A stretch of 64,000 nt of DNA from HK1 sp965202735 (GTDB lineage Bacteria; Pseudomonadota; Gammaproteobacteria; HK1). Both the position numbers and the translations under genes were made by a program. Below the pieces are notes generated by a model. That model had not been told where the DNA came from and did not search any database. It saw nothing but the letters and a program-made list of their open reading frames with translations. Where the stretch lies: contig OZ241844.1 in assembly GCA_965202735.1 (NCBI GenBank), positions 2,542,001 to 2,606,000 of the forward strand, given 5' to 3'. Positions within the stretch are counted from its first letter, which is position 1. Each line of letters opens with the position of its first letter. This document shows, piece by piece, positions 24,242 to 32,913 of the stretch.

Positions 24242-25462
24242 CTATCGACTCGCGGCGGCGCTCTCCCTCCGCTCCACGGCCCGGATCGCGGCCGTCACCC
24301 CGAGCCCGGCGATACCGAGCGCCGCCATCAGCATCCAGCCCTGCTCCCAGCCGCCGAACGCCGCGACGAACATGGCGAACACCGGCGGTCCGACGACGAC
24401 CCCGACGTGGGAGCCCTGCACCACGAAGCCGTTGACGGTGGCGACGTGGTCGCGGCTCGGCGCATGCACCGCGGTCCCGGCCAGGATGGCGGCGGGCAGC
24501 AGCCCGCCGACCGCGCTCGCGACCGCGGCGAGCGCCACGATCGGCACCGGCGGGAGGGCGGCGGAGAACGCTCCCGCGGCGCATGGGGCCATCACCAGGT
24601 AGGCGGCCGCGAGCAGCTTCCAGCGGGCGACCTCGCGGTGGAGCAGCCAGGCGCCGGCGAGGCAGCCGACGATATTGGCGCCGACCACGAACGCGCCGGC
24701 GAGCGCCGCGGCCGCGCGCGACGCGCCGTACGACTCGACCAGGAACGTCGGCATCCAGGTCGCCACCGCGAAGAACTGGATCGTGTAGCAGCCGAACGCG
24801 GCCGCGAGCAGCCAGGGGCCGGGGAGGCGCAACGCCTCGGCGCCGACCCGCCGGGGGGCGCCCCGTGGCCCCGAGACCCCGCGCGTGACCACCAGCACGA
24901 CGGCGAGCACGACGGCGGTCAGGCCGGCATGGAGCAGCCACAGGGCGCGCCAGCCGAGCCCGGGCAGCACCAGCGGGGCGCTCAGCATCGCGATCACCAT
25001 CCCGGCCGGCATGTAGATGCTCCATGCCCCGAGCGCGAGCCCGTGGTCGCGCGGGGGCGCCACGGCGACGATGATGCCGGGGGCCGCGACCGCGACCGTG
25101 ACCAGACCGAGCCCGGAGAGCACGCGAGTCGCAAGCAGGGCCGCGCCCGAATCCACGACCGCCCCCGCGGTCGAGCCCGCGACGAGAAAACCGAGCCCGG
25201 CCGCGAGGACGCGGCGGGCCCCGAGCCGGTCCGCGGCGAGTCCGCTCGCGATGCCCAGCGTCGCGCCGATGAGGCTGAAGATCGACGCAACCCAGCCGGC
25301 CGCCACGAGGCCGAGGCCGAGCTCGTCGCGCAGCTCGGGAATCGCGGGCGGGACCTTGCCGACGTGGAGCGCGGCCGCGACGCCGCTCGCGATCATCACG
25401 CTCACGACGAGCCACCGGGTGGCCGCCACGCGCGGCGCCGGGCGTGGCGGTGAGCGCGCCAC
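24242..25462 (-). CDS. Major facilitator superfamily transporter (CynX/NimT-like)
   Basis: The 406-residue protein shows twelve hydrophobic segments, with the MFS loop motif GLAADRLGARRVLAAGLGFL between helices 2 and 3. It opens with a helix at about 17-36 (RWLVVSVMIASGVAAALHVG). Features such as VGKVPPAIPELRDELGL and LGAWSIYMPAGM recall the cyanate or nitroimidazole permease-like branch. Substrate unknown. It ends convergent with aapP and its start is close behind an amidase stop (10-base gap on the reverse strand), so the two are likely co-transcribed. Confidence 0.8.
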   Translation of the reverse strand: MARSPPRPAPRVAATRWLVVSVMIASGVAAALHVGKVPPAIPELRDELGLGLVAAGWVASIFSLIGATLGIASGLAADRLGARRVLAAGLGFLVAGSTAGAVVDSGAALLATRVLSGLGLVTVAVAAPGIIVAVAPPRDHGLALGAWSIYMPAGMVIAMLSAPLVLPGLGWRALWLLHAGLTAVVLAVVLVVTRGVSGPRGAPRRVGAEALRLPGPWLLAAAFGCYTIQFFAVATWMPTFLVESYGASRAAAALAGAFVVGANIVGCLAGAWLLHREVARWKLLAAAYLVMAPCAAGAFSAALPPVPIVALAAVASAVGGLLPAAILAGTAVHAPSRDHVATVNGFVVQGSHVGVVVGPPVFAMFVAAFGGWEQGWMLMAALGIAGLGVTAAIRAVERRESAAASR

Positions 25463-25471
25463 GGGCGCCGC

Positions 25472-26899
25472 TCAGCCGAGCCGGTCAAGCGCCGGATGCC
25501 GCCGGTGCCAGTCGGTCGAGCGCTGGTACGCGTGACCGGCGCGCAGCACCGCGGCTTCATCGAACGGCTTGCCGTAGATCATGAGCCCGACCGGGAGCCC
25601 GTTCGCGGTGAAGCCGCAGGGCACGCTCAGCCCGCACAGCGCCAGGATGTTGCCGATCGAGGTGTTGCGCAGCGCCTGGAGGTTGCGTTCGGCGTAGGTG
25701 CCGGTGCTCGCCAGGGTGTCGGCGACGGGAGCCGGCGGGATCATCACCGTCGGGCAGAGCAGGCCGTCGATGCCGTCGAGCGCCGCCACCGTCTCCGCGC
25801 GCAGCGCTTCCCACGCCCGCACCGTCGCCAGATACTCGTGCGCGGGGATGTCGCGGCCCTTCACGATACGGAACGCGACGATGGGGTCGAGCTCGTCGAA
25901 GCTTGAATCGACGAGGCGGCGGTTGACGTCGTAGGCCTCGGCCGCGATCACGAGCCCCCGGGGGTTGAGCCGCCGCGCCGCTTCGGCCTGCTCGAACTTG
26001 AGGTCCACCACCTTCGCGCCGAGGGACTCGACGTGAGCGATCGCATCGCGCACCAGGCGCTCGACCTCCGCGTCGCAGTCCTCCCAGAACACCGCGCGCG
26101 GCACCCCCAGGGTGAGGCCGGCCACGCCGCGCCCGAGTCCGCTCGTCACGTCGTGCGGCGTCTGGCCGGTGGTGGTGGGGTCGGCCGGATCGTGGCCCTG
26201 CATCGCCTCGTAGACGATGGCGGCGTCGGCCGCGTCGCGGGTGAGCGGACCCACGCTGTCGAGACTGCGGCTCAGCGGGTAGATGCCGGCCCGGCTGATT
26301 CTCCCCACCGTGGTCTTCAGGCCGGTGACCCCGCACATGCTCGCGGGGATCCGGACCGACCCGCCGGTGTCGGACCCGAGCCCCATCGGCGCCATGCCCG
26401 CCGCCACCGCGACACCGGTGCCCGAGCTCGACCCTCCCGGGAGGTGGGGCTCGGAATGCCAGGGGTTGTGCGGGGTCCCGTGGTCGGTGTTGATGCCGGC
26501 GCCGCCGTAGGCGAACTGCACCGTGACCGTCTTGCCGAGCAGCACCATCCCGGCCCTGGTGAGGCGATCGACGACGGTGCAGTCGGAGTCCCGCACGTTG
26601 CCGGCGAGCAGGCGGGTGCCCGCGGTCGTCGGCAGGCCCGCCACGTCGTACAGGTCCTTGGCCACGTAGGGGATGCCGTGCAGCGGCCCGAGGTCGATGC
26701 CGGCCCCGAGCTGCGCGTCCGCGGCCCGCGCCCGTGCGAGCGCCCGGTCGCGGCAGACCACCGTGAACGCCCGGAGGCGAGGCTCCAGCGCGTCGATACG
26801 ATCGAGGAAGTGCTCCGCGACCGTCGTCGCCGACAGCTCGCCGGTCCGGATCGCATGGCCCAGCTCGACGATGGACCGATAGTGGATGGGGGGCTGCAT
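25472..26899 (-). CDS. Amidase signature family hydrolase
   Basis: The 475-residue protein carries the Ser-cisSer-Lys triad. The Lys is in GIPYVAKDLYDVAGLPTTAG, and the Gly/Ser-rich core is PGGSSSGTGVAVAAGMAPMG followed by LGSDTGGSVRIPAS. It belongs with GatA-like amidases, which release ammonia from amides, but nothing shows a gatCAB context, so a catabolic amidase or allophanate hydrolase-like role is likelier. I chose the ATG at 26899, preceded by ggagg in the reverse strand, over the upstream one at 26965. Downstream is an MFS transporter, perhaps exporting or importing the amide. Confidence 0.88.
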   Translation of the reverse strand: MQPPIHYRSIVELGHAIRTGELSATTVAEHFLDRIDALEPRLRAFTVVCRDRALARARAADAQLGAGIDLGPLHGIPYVAKDLYDVAGLPTTAGTRLLAGNVRDSDCTVVDRLTRAGMVLLGKTVTVQFAYGGAGINTDHGTPHNPWHSEPHLPGGSSSGTGVAVAAGMAPMGLGSDTGGSVRIPASMCGVTGLKTTVGRISRAGIYPLSRSLDSVGPLTRDAADAAIVYEAMQGHDPADPTTTGQTPHDVTSGLGRGVAGLTLGVPRAVFWEDCDAEVERLVRDAIAHVESLGAKVVDLKFEQAEAARRLNPRGLVIAAEAYDVNRRLVDSSFDELDPIVAFRIVKGRDIPAHEYLATVRAWEALRAETVAALDGIDGLLCPTVMIPPAPVADTLASTGTYAERNLQALRNTSIGNILALCGLSVPCGFTANGLPVGLMIYGKPFDEAAVLRAGHAYQRSTDWHRRHPALDRLG

Positions 26900-27009
26900 C
26901 TCGCGTCCTCCGGGGGTGGCGGGGGTGCGGCGCATTGTACGTGCAGGGCCGGACGGCTCGGGCATCGAGCTCCAATGGCCCAGGGGACGGCCCGGAGGAG
27001 ATTCGTCTC

Positions 27010-27882
27010 ATGACCGATCCGCTCGAACGGGCCGCCCGCCTTTCGTGCTGGAAGGGCGACGTCGCGCCGGAGCCGCTCGGCGGCGGGATCACCAACGTCA
27101 ACTTCACCGTCGAGGACGCCGGCGAGCGCTACGTCGTGCGCATCGGCGAGGACATTCCGGTGCACGGGGTGTATCGCGTGAACGAGCTGGCCTCGGCGCG
27201 GGCGGCCCACGCGGCCGGGATCGCCCCGGAGATCGTGCATGCGGAGCCGGGCGCGCTGGTGATGCGGTGGGTGGACGGGCGCACGCTGGAGCCTGCGGAC
27301 GTGCGCGAGCCGGCCATCCTCGACCGCGTTGTCGACACCGTGCGGCGATGTCACCGCGCAGTCCCCCCGCACCTTCGCGGACCGGCTCCCGTCTTCCGGG
27401 TCTTCCAGGTGGTGCGCGGCTATGCGCGCGTCCTGCGCGCGGGCGGGAGCCGGATGGCGGGCCGGCTCGACGAGCTCCTCGGGCGCGCCGCGCGCCTCGA
27501 ATCGGTGGCGGGCCCGGGCGGGACCGTCTTCGGCCACAACGATCTCCATCCCGCGAACCTCATCGACGACGGCGATCGGATCTGGCTGGTCGACTGGGAG
27601 TACGCGGGCTTCACCAGCCCGCTCTACGACCTCGGCGGCCTCGCCGCGAACAACGAGCTGGACATCGCCCGGGAGCGCCGGATGATGGTGCGCTACTTCG
27701 GGGCCGGGCCCGGAGAGCCGCTGCTCGCGAGCTACGCCGCGATGAAGTGCGCCTCGGTGCTGCGCGACGCGATGTGGGGCATGGTCTCGGAGCTGCACTC
27801 CGATCTCGACTACGACTACGTCGCCTTCACCGAAGTGAACCTCGGTCGGTTCGAGCGGGCCTGGGCCGCTCTGGCGCGATGA
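27010..27882 (+). CDS. Choline/ethanolamine kinase-like phosphotransferase
   Basis: The 290-residue protein has the aminoglycoside phosphotransferase or choline kinase fold. It shows a Gly-rich entry GGGITNVNFTVEDAGERYVV with the ATP-binding basic residue after it. The catalytic loop is VFGHNDLHPANLIDDGDRIW, and LVDWEYAGFTSPLYDLGGLA holds the metal-binding Asp. The GITNxNF phrase is typical of the LicA and ChoK group. It probably phosphorylates choline, ethanolamine or a related amino alcohol. A start at 27010 (MTDPLERAARL) is preferred, with cggaggag upstream. It is divergent from the amidase. Confidence 0.8.
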   Translation: MTDPLERAARLSCWKGDVAPEPLGGGITNVNFTVEDAGERYVVRIGEDIPVHGVYRVNELASARAAHAAGIAPEIVHAEPGALVMRWVDGRTLEPADVREPAILDRVVDTVRRCHRAVPPHLRGPAPVFRVFQVVRGYARVLRAGGSRMAGRLDELLGRAARLESVAGPGGTVFGHNDLHPANLIDDGDRIWLVDWEYAGFTSPLYDLGGLAANNELDIARERRMMVRYFGAGPGEPLLASYAAMKCASVLRDAMWGMVSELHSDLDYDYVAFTEVNLGRFERAWAALAR

Positions 27883-28037
27883 CCGCGGCCCGGACGCCCC
27901 ATCGGTGAACGCCCGACGGCAGCCCCCCCGCGTTGGTGCCGGGCTCGGGCACGACCCGGAACGTCGACGGCGCGCCGCGGGCCGGGCTGACGGGCCGGGC
28001 TTGCCCTCGAGCCGAATTGCACTACACTGGCTCCCGC

Positions 28038-28128
28038 TACTCGACGGGGTGCCGGTGCGCCGGCTGAGAGGGGCTGCGAAGTCCCAACCCGCTGAACCTG
28101 ATCCGGGTCATGCCGGCGGAGGGATGTG
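28038..28128 (+). ncRNA. TPP riboswitch (THI element)
   Basis: The conserved THI box is clear: GGGGTGC at 28046-28052, GGCTGAGA at 28062-28069, and ACCCGCTGAACCTGATCCGG at 28087-28106, followed by GTCATGCCGGCGGAGGGA. This binds thiamine pyrophosphate. Downstream, TTTCCTCCCCTC (from 28143) can pair with the thiB ribosome-binding site GAGGAGGA (28173-28180). With no intrinsic terminator visible, translational shut-off is the likely mechanism (inference). It controls thiBPQ uptake genes. Confidence 0.95.
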
Positions 28129-28185
28129 AGTGCGCTCCCGCGTTTCCTCCCCTCGGCAGTGCCCACGGCCAAGAGGAGGAGACTC

Positions 28186-29178
28186 ATGGGCATTTCCAGC
28201 AGGGCACTCGCGCTCGGCGCGGTCTCGGCGTTCGCGATCGAGGCGTCCGCGCTCACCGTCCATACCTACAGCTCGTTCACCGCCGACTGGGGGCCGGGCC
28301 CCGGCATCGAGAGGTCGTTCGAGGCCGAGTGCGGCTGCGACATGGAGTTCGTCGCCCTCGACGACGGCGTCTCGCTGCTCACCCGGCTGCGCCTGGAGGG
28401 CGAGCGTTCCAGGGCCGATATCGTGCTCGGCCTCGACACCAACCTGACCGCGGAGGCGCAGGCGACCGGCCTGCTCGCACCGCACGGGGTGGACCTGTCC
28501 CATCTCCGGCTGCCGGTGGCGTGGGACGACCCGACCTTCGTCCCCTTCGACTACGGCTGGTTCGCCTTCGTGTACGACCGGGAGCGCCTCGCGAACCCGC
28601 CGACGAGCCTGGACGGGCTGGTGAACGCGCCGGAGGCCATGAAGATCATCGTGCAGGACCCGCGCACCAGCACCCCGGGACTCGGCCTGCTGCTGTGGAT
28701 GCGCAAGGTGTACGGCGTCGGCGCCGCGGGCGCCTGGCAGGCGCTCGAGCCCAGGATCCTCACCGTCACCAGGGGATGGAGCGAGGCCTATGGACTCTTC
28801 CTCGAAGGCGAGGCGCCGCTGGTGCTGAGCTACACGACCTCGCCCGCCTACCACCGCATCGCCGAGAGCGACTCCCGCTACGAAGCGGCCGTCTTCGACG
28901 AAGGCCACTACCTGCAGGTAGAGGTGGCGGCGAAGCTCCGCAGCGCCCCGAACCCCGAGCTCGCCGACCGCTTCCTCGCCTTCGTGGTGAGCGAGGGCTT
29001 TCAGCGGCACATCCCCACCGGCAACTGGATGTTCCCGGTGATCGAGCTGGACGGTGGGCTGCCCGAAGGGTTCTCGCAGCCGCTCGGGCCGGAGCAGACC
29101 CTGTCGTTCGGGTCCGGGGAGGTGTTCGAGCACCGCAGGCAGTGGATCGACGACTGGCTGCAGGCGATGAGCCGTTGA
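28186..29178 (+). CDS. thiB: Thiamine ABC transporter substrate-binding protein ThiB
   Basis: The 330-residue protein has a short signal peptide (MGISSRALALGAVSAFAIEA, about 22 residues) and then LTVHTYSSFTADWGPGPGIE. Highly typical ThiB blocks follow: LVALDDGVSLL-like VALDDGVSLLTRLRLEGERS, FVPFDYGWFAFVYD, QDPRTSTPGLGLLLWMRKVY, TRGWSEAYGLFLEGEA and PTGNWMFPV. It binds thiamine or its phosphates in the periplasm. I chose the ATG at 28186, right after the strong aagaggagga site, rather than the GTG at 28126, which lies inside the riboswitch. Confidence 0.95.
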   Translation: MGISSRALALGAVSAFAIEASALTVHTYSSFTADWGPGPGIERSFEAECGCDMEFVALDDGVSLLTRLRLEGERSRADIVLGLDTNLTAEAQATGLLAPHGVDLSHLRLPVAWDDPTFVPFDYGWFAFVYDRERLANPPTSLDGLVNAPEAMKIIVQDPRTSTPGLGLLLWMRKVYGVGAAGAWQALEPRILTVTRGWSEAYGLFLEGEAPLVLSYTTSPAYHRIAESDSRYEAAVFDEGHYLQVEVAAKLRSAPNPELADRFLAFVVSEGFQRHIPTGNWMFPVIELDGGLPEGFSQPLGPEQTLSFGSGEVFEHRRQWIDDWLQAMSR

Positions 29179-29204
29179 CGGCATTCCGGGATGCGCGGGA
29201 CGGG

Positions 29205-29240
29205 CCGTCGTTCCCGCTCCCGCTTTCGCGGGAACGACGG
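29205..29240. promoter_or_regulatory. REP-like hairpin over the thiP start
   Basis: CCGTCGTTCCCGC (29205-29217) pairs perfectly with 29228-29240 across a 10-base loop. The right arm contains the only purine-rich stretch (GGGAA) that could act as ribosome-binding site for the ATG at 29243. The core TTCCCGC...GCGGGAA resembles common extragenic palindromes. It may tune thiP translation or stabilise upstream thiB mRNA. Confidence 0.65.
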
Positions 29241-29242
29241 TG

Positions 29243-30832
29243 ATGGCACGGCTCTGGCCGGGGGTGCTCGCGCTGGCGCTGCTCGCGAGCGTCGTTGCCG
29301 GCACATTCGGCGCGTTGCTCGCGGCCGCGCCGGACATCGACCTCGGCGCCCTCGCCGGGGACCGCTACCTGCGCCGGGTGGTGGCGTTCACGTTCTGGCA
29401 GGCGCTGCTCTCCGCCGCGCTCGCCACCGGCCTCGCGGTCCCGGTGGCGCGGGCGCTGGCGCGGCGCGCGGGGTTGCCGGGGCGGGTGTGGCTGCTGAAG
29501 CTCGTCGGCCTGCCGCTGGTGGTGCCCGGCATCGTCGCGGTGTTCGGGATCGTGGCGGTCTACGGGCGCTCGGGGTGGATCAACGATGTCGCGAGCCTCC
29601 TCGGGGCGCCGCGCCGGGAGAGCCTCTACGGGCTCTCCGGCATCCTGCTCGCGCACGTGTTCTTCAACCTGCCGCTCGCGGTGCGCCTCCTGCTCCCGCT
29701 GTGGTCGGCGGTGCCGGGGGAGACCTGGCGCCTCGCCGCGCAGCTCGGGATGCGCTCGGGCGCGATCTGGCGCCTCATCGAATGGCCGCTGCTGCGCCAG
29801 GCCCTGCCGGGGGTGGCGGGACTCGTCTTCATGCTCTGCTTCACGAGCTTCGCGGTGGTGCTCACCCTGGGCGGCGGCCCGGCCGCGAGCACCGTGGAGG
29901 TCGCGATCTACCAGGCGCTGCGCTTCGAGTTCGACCCCGCCCGCGCGGTGTTCCTCGCCCTGCTCGAGCTCGGGTGCTGTGCGCTGCTCGTGGGGGCGGG
30001 GCAGCGCTTCGTGATGGCGATGCCGAGCGAGATCACGCCCGGGCGCCGGCATGTACGCCCGGACACCGGAGGGCGGGCGGGGCGCGTCGCGGACGCGCTG
30101 CTCATCGCCGCGTGCGCGCTGTTCGTGGCCCTCCCGCTGGCCGCGGTGGTCGTCTCCGGTCTCGCCGGCCCCGTCGGCAAGGTCCTGAGCGACGGCCTGT
30201 TCCGGGCCTGTGCGGTGCGCAGTCTGGTGATCGCGCTGTGTGCGGCGCCGCTCGCGCTCGTCCTGGCGTGGAGCCTGCTCGCGATGTGCCGGCGCCTGCG
30301 GCTGCGCCACGCAAGGCCGGGGTGGGCGGACGGGGTGGAGCTTTCGGGGTCGCTCGTCATCGTGGTGCCGCCGATCGTGCTCGGCACCGGATTCTTCGTC
30401 CTGCTGTCGCCGCACCTGGACGTCCACGTCGCGGGCCCGCCGCTGGTGGTGCTGGTCAACGCCCTGATGGGCGTGCCCTACGTCCTGCGGGTGCTCGGCC
30501 CCCTGTACCGGCAGATGTCGGCCCGCTACGAGCACCTGTGCGAGAACCTGGGACTCGGCGGCCTGACCCGCCTGCGGCTGGTGGAGGCGCCGCTGCTGCG
30601 CCGCCCGCTCGGCCTCGCGCTCGGGCTGTGCGCGGCGCTCTCGGTCGGAGACCTCGGCGTCATCGCCCTGTTCGGCACTCACGACAACGCCACCCTGCCC
30701 CTTCACCTGTACCAGAAGATGGCGAGCTACCGGATGGACGAGGCCGCGGTCATCGCGCTGTTCCTGATTCTGATGTGCCTCGGGCTGTTCGCCACGCTTG
30801 AACGCGCGGTCGGGGGGCGGGCCCGATGCTGA
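29243..30832 (+). CDS. thiP: Thiamine ABC transporter permease ThiP
   Basis: The 529-residue protein is a fused two-half permease, as ThiP always is. Each half carries a permease loop: AAQLGMRSGAIWRLIEWPLL in the first and CENLGLGGLTRLRLVEAPLL in the second. Hydrophobic helices run throughout, with PLVVPGIVAVFGIVAVYG and VPPIVLGTGFFVLL as family landmarks. It forms the inner-membrane channel for thiamine uptake. A GTG immediately precedes the ATG at 29243; the latter is assumed. It overlaps thiQ by 7 bases. Confidence 0.93.
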   Translation: MARLWPGVLALALLASVVAGTFGALLAAAPDIDLGALAGDRYLRRVVAFTFWQALLSAALATGLAVPVARALARRAGLPGRVWLLKLVGLPLVVPGIVAVFGIVAVYGRSGWINDVASLLGAPRRESLYGLSGILLAHVFFNLPLAVRLLLPLWSAVPGETWRLAAQLGMRSGAIWRLIEWPLLRQALPGVAGLVFMLCFTSFAVVLTLGGGPAASTVEVAIYQALRFEFDPARAVFLALLELGCCALLVGAGQRFVMAMPSEITPGRRHVRPDTGGRAGRVADALLIAACALFVALPLAAVVVSGLAGPVGKVLSDGLFRACAVRSLVIALCAAPLALVLAWSLLAMCRRLRLRHARPGWADGVELSGSLVIVVPPIVLGTGFFVLLSPHLDVHVAGPPLVVLVNALMGVPYVLRVLGPLYRQMSARYEHLCENLGLGGLTRLRLVEAPLLRRPLGLALGLCAALSVGDLGVIALFGTHDNATLPLHLYQKMASYRMDEAAVIALFLILMCLGLFATLERAVGGRARC

Positions 30833-31665
30833 GCGTCGATGCCCTGTCGGTGCGGCTCGGGGACATGGACTTTCGCTTCACGCTCGAGGTCGCGGCCGGA
30901 GAGTGTGTGGCGGTGATCGGCCCGAGCGGCGCGGGCAAGAGCACTCTCCTCGCCCTGATCGCCGGGTTCGAGACCCCCGTATCCGGCCGCGTCGCGATCG
31001 AGGGCCGGGACGTCACGGCGCTGGAGCCGGCGCTGCGTCCGGTGAGCATCGTGTTCCAGGAGCACAACCTCTTCCCGCATCTCGACGTCGCCGCCAACGT
31101 GGGGCTGGGACTGCACCCGGCGCTCCGGCTGAGTCGCGAGGACCACGCCGAGATCGACCGCGCCCTCGAACGGGTCGGGCTCGGCGGCCTGCACCGCAGG
31201 CGCCCCGGCCAGCTCTCCGGCGGCCAGCGACAGCGCGTCGCGCTGGCCCGCGCCCTGGTGCGCCGGCGCCCGGTGCTCCTCCTCGACGAGCCCTTCGCCG
31301 CGCTCGGGCCGGCGCTGCGCCACGAGATGCTGGAGCTGCTCGGCCGGCTGCGGAAGGACCGCGGTCTCGCGGTATTGATGGTGAGCCACCACCCCGACGA
31401 CGCCCGCCACATCGCCGAGCGCACCGCCTTCGTTCAGGGGGGCCGCATCCTGGAAATCGGCGAGACGGACCGCGTCCTCGGCGCCTCCCGCTCGCCGGCG
31501 CTTCGCGCCTACCTCGGCGCGTGCTCGGCGGCTCGGCCCCACGCCGCATCGTCGGCATCGAGGTCCGGAACGCTCAGTCGGGGACCGGCCGGCCGAGGCG
31601 ATACACCCGCGCCGCGGTGTCGTGGAAGAGCAGGGCGCGTTCGTCGGCCGAACAGCCCGCGGTGA
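30826..31665 (+). CDS. thiQ: Thiamine ABC transporter ATP-binding protein ThiQ, with 3' extension
   Basis: The 279-residue ATPase has Walker A GPSGAGKST (about 36-44), Q-loop VFQEHNLFPHL, signature LSGGQRQRVALARALV, Walker B LLLDEPFAALGP and switch His LMVSHHPDD. ThiQ is normally about 230-235 residues. Here recognisable sequence ends near LRAYLGACSA, and about 45 extra Arg/Ser/Ala-rich residues follow. They are antisense to the last 92 bases of the convergent amidohydrolase gene, so the natural stop was probably lost. It overlaps thiP, which couples translation. Confidence 0.9.
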   Translation: MLSVDALSVRLGDMDFRFTLEVAAGECVAVIGPSGAGKSTLLALIAGFETPVSGRVAIEGRDVTALEPALRPVSIVFQEHNLFPHLDVAANVGLGLHPALRLSREDHAEIDRALERVGLGGLHRRRPGQLSGGQRQRVALARALVRRRPVLLLDEPFAALGPALRHEMLELLGRLRKDRGLAVLMVSHHPDDARHIAERTAFVQGGRILEIGETDRVLGASRSPALRAYLGACSAARPHAASSASRSGTLSRGPAGRGDTPAPRCRGRAGRVRRPNSPR

Positions 31666-32608
31666 GCCGCTTGAACGAGTTCCACAGCACGTTGTAGCCG
31701 CAGCTCGCCTTCTCGACCGGGAAGTTCGATTCGAACATGCAGCGCTCGACGCCGAAGACCTCGATGGTGTGCTCGTAGTAACGGCGGGTCGCCTCCATCA
31801 GCGCCTCGCTCGCCGGCGGCGCCTCGCGCTCGTGCCATCCGAATCCGTTGACCTCCATCGCGATGCCGCCGAGCTTCGCGCAGACGTTCGGGCACTCGGC
31901 CAGCGGCGCGATCGAGCGGCGCCACTCGGCGAACACCTCGTCCGCCCGGCCCCTGTACGGACCGATGCCGAGCGGACCGCCGAAGTGGTCGAGGACGATG
32001 GTGGTGTCGGGGAAGGCGCGGGCGAGATCGGTCAGGGCCGGGATCTGGGGGTGGTAGCACCAGCCCTCGAACGAGAGGCCGCGCGGCGCAAGATGCCGGA
32101 ACCCGTCGCGGAACCTGGCATCGAGGTACATGTCCGGCGCGGGGTGGGTGCGATGGTCGGGCACCTCCGGGCTCTCGTGCCATGCCGCGCCCTCCCGGAT
32201 GCCGCGAAAGCGCCCGCCGGCCGCCGCGGTCTGCCGGTCCAGCACATCCGCCACCCTGTCCCCGAGCGAGGAGAGGTACGCGGTGCCGACGATGCCCGCG
32301 GCGACCCGGGTCGGGCCGTACTGCCCCGACTCGCTCATCGCCGCGATACCGGCGGCGAACTCCGTCTCGCCGACCGGGCGAAGCGCCTCGGGGCCGCCGG
32401 CCCTGAACATCGTCCCGCACTCGACGAACACCGTCGACACGATGTTGTGCCCGCTCGCGAGATCTTCGAGAAAGTCGTGGAGGAGATAGCGGGGTGCGAC
32501 TCCGCCCCGGCGGAAGTCCCACAGATGGTGATGGGGGTCGCAGATCGGGAGATCCGGCTCCAGGGTCGGCTCCGGGGTGCGGGCCAGCCAGTCGTCGTTG
32601 GTTGCCAT
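31574..32608 (-). CDS. Amidohydrolase 2-family (TIM-barrel lactonase-like) enzyme
   Basis: The 344-residue protein starts MATNDDWLARTPEPTLEPDL, then PICDPHHHLWDFRRGG, the HxH-type metal site of the fuconolactonase or 4-sulfomuconolactone hydrolase-like branch. Later blocks are FRGIREGAAWHESPEV, LSFEGWCYHPQIPALTDLAR, TTIVLDHFGGPLGIGPYRGR and FESNFPVEKASCGYNVLWNS. These hydrolyse lactones or decarboxylate cyclic acids. I chose the ATG at 32608; the frame remains open upstream through repeat DNA. The 3' end overlaps the extended thiQ tail. Substrate unknown. Confidence 0.85.
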   Translation of the reverse strand: MATNDDWLARTPEPTLEPDLPICDPHHHLWDFRRGGVAPRYLLHDFLEDLASGHNIVSTVFVECGTMFRAGGPEALRPVGETEFAAGIAAMSESGQYGPTRVAAGIVGTAYLSSLGDRVADVLDRQTAAAGGRFRGIREGAAWHESPEVPDHRTHPAPDMYLDARFRDGFRHLAPRGLSFEGWCYHPQIPALTDLARAFPDTTIVLDHFGGPLGIGPYRGRADEVFAEWRRSIAPLAECPNVCAKLGGIAMEVNGFGWHEREAPPASEALMEATRRYYEHTIEVFGVERCMFESNFPVEKASCGYNVLWNSFKRLTAGCSADERALLFHDTAARVYRLGRPVPD

Positions 32609-32687
32609 GGGGGTCGGGATCTGCAATCTCTCTCTGCGCAACAACTTGTGCCGCCGCGTCGCTGGTTGCCATGGGGGTCGGGATCCC
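32594..32687. repeat. Direct duplication of the amidohydrolase start region
   Basis: A stretch containing TGGTTGCCATGGGGGTCGGG occurs at about 32598-32617 and again at 32666-32685. The first copy carries the real start codon (reverse complement). The second lies upstream and could confuse start-site annotation. Confidence 0.6.
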
Positions 32688-32756
32688 CCGTGCGTTCCGG
32701 GGCTCCCGGGGACGCCACAAGCCGGACATGCACCCGGCACCGAAGAGCGGAATCCG

Positions 32757-32825
32757 GGGAGTGGGTCGGTTTGAGCTTCTTCCTCGACCGACATGGCGGT
32801 CCTGGAGTCAAACTGACCCGCTACC
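32757..32825. mobile_element. 69-bp MITE, copy A, with 8-bp target duplication
   Basis: The left end GGGAGTGGGTCGGTTTGA (32757-32774) and right end TCAAACTGACCCGCTACC (32808-32825) are near-perfect inverted repeats. The element is flanked by exact GGAATCCG on both sides (32749-32756 and 32826-32833). The interior matches copies at 48349 and 63222. Confidence 0.85.
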
Positions 32826-32892
32826 GGAATCCGGCCCACTGGAATCCGGCCCGCCTGGAATCCGGCCCGCTACTGGAATCCGGCCCGCCTTG
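32826..32892. repeat. Four tandem units of GGAATCCGGCCC
   Basis: Units start at 32826, 32841, 32857 and 32875, each GGAATCCGGCCCRC plus one to four bases. The first unit contains the target duplication of the adjacent 69-bp element, so the array grew after that insertion. Confidence 0.75.
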
Positions 32893-32913
32893 ACGGCCGC
32901 GCGCGCGCCGCGA

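Noticed and set aside
24233..25453. A 406-codon + strand frame opposite the MFS gene
   Set aside because: Exactly antisense to the transporter, His/Arg/Asp-rich, no domain.
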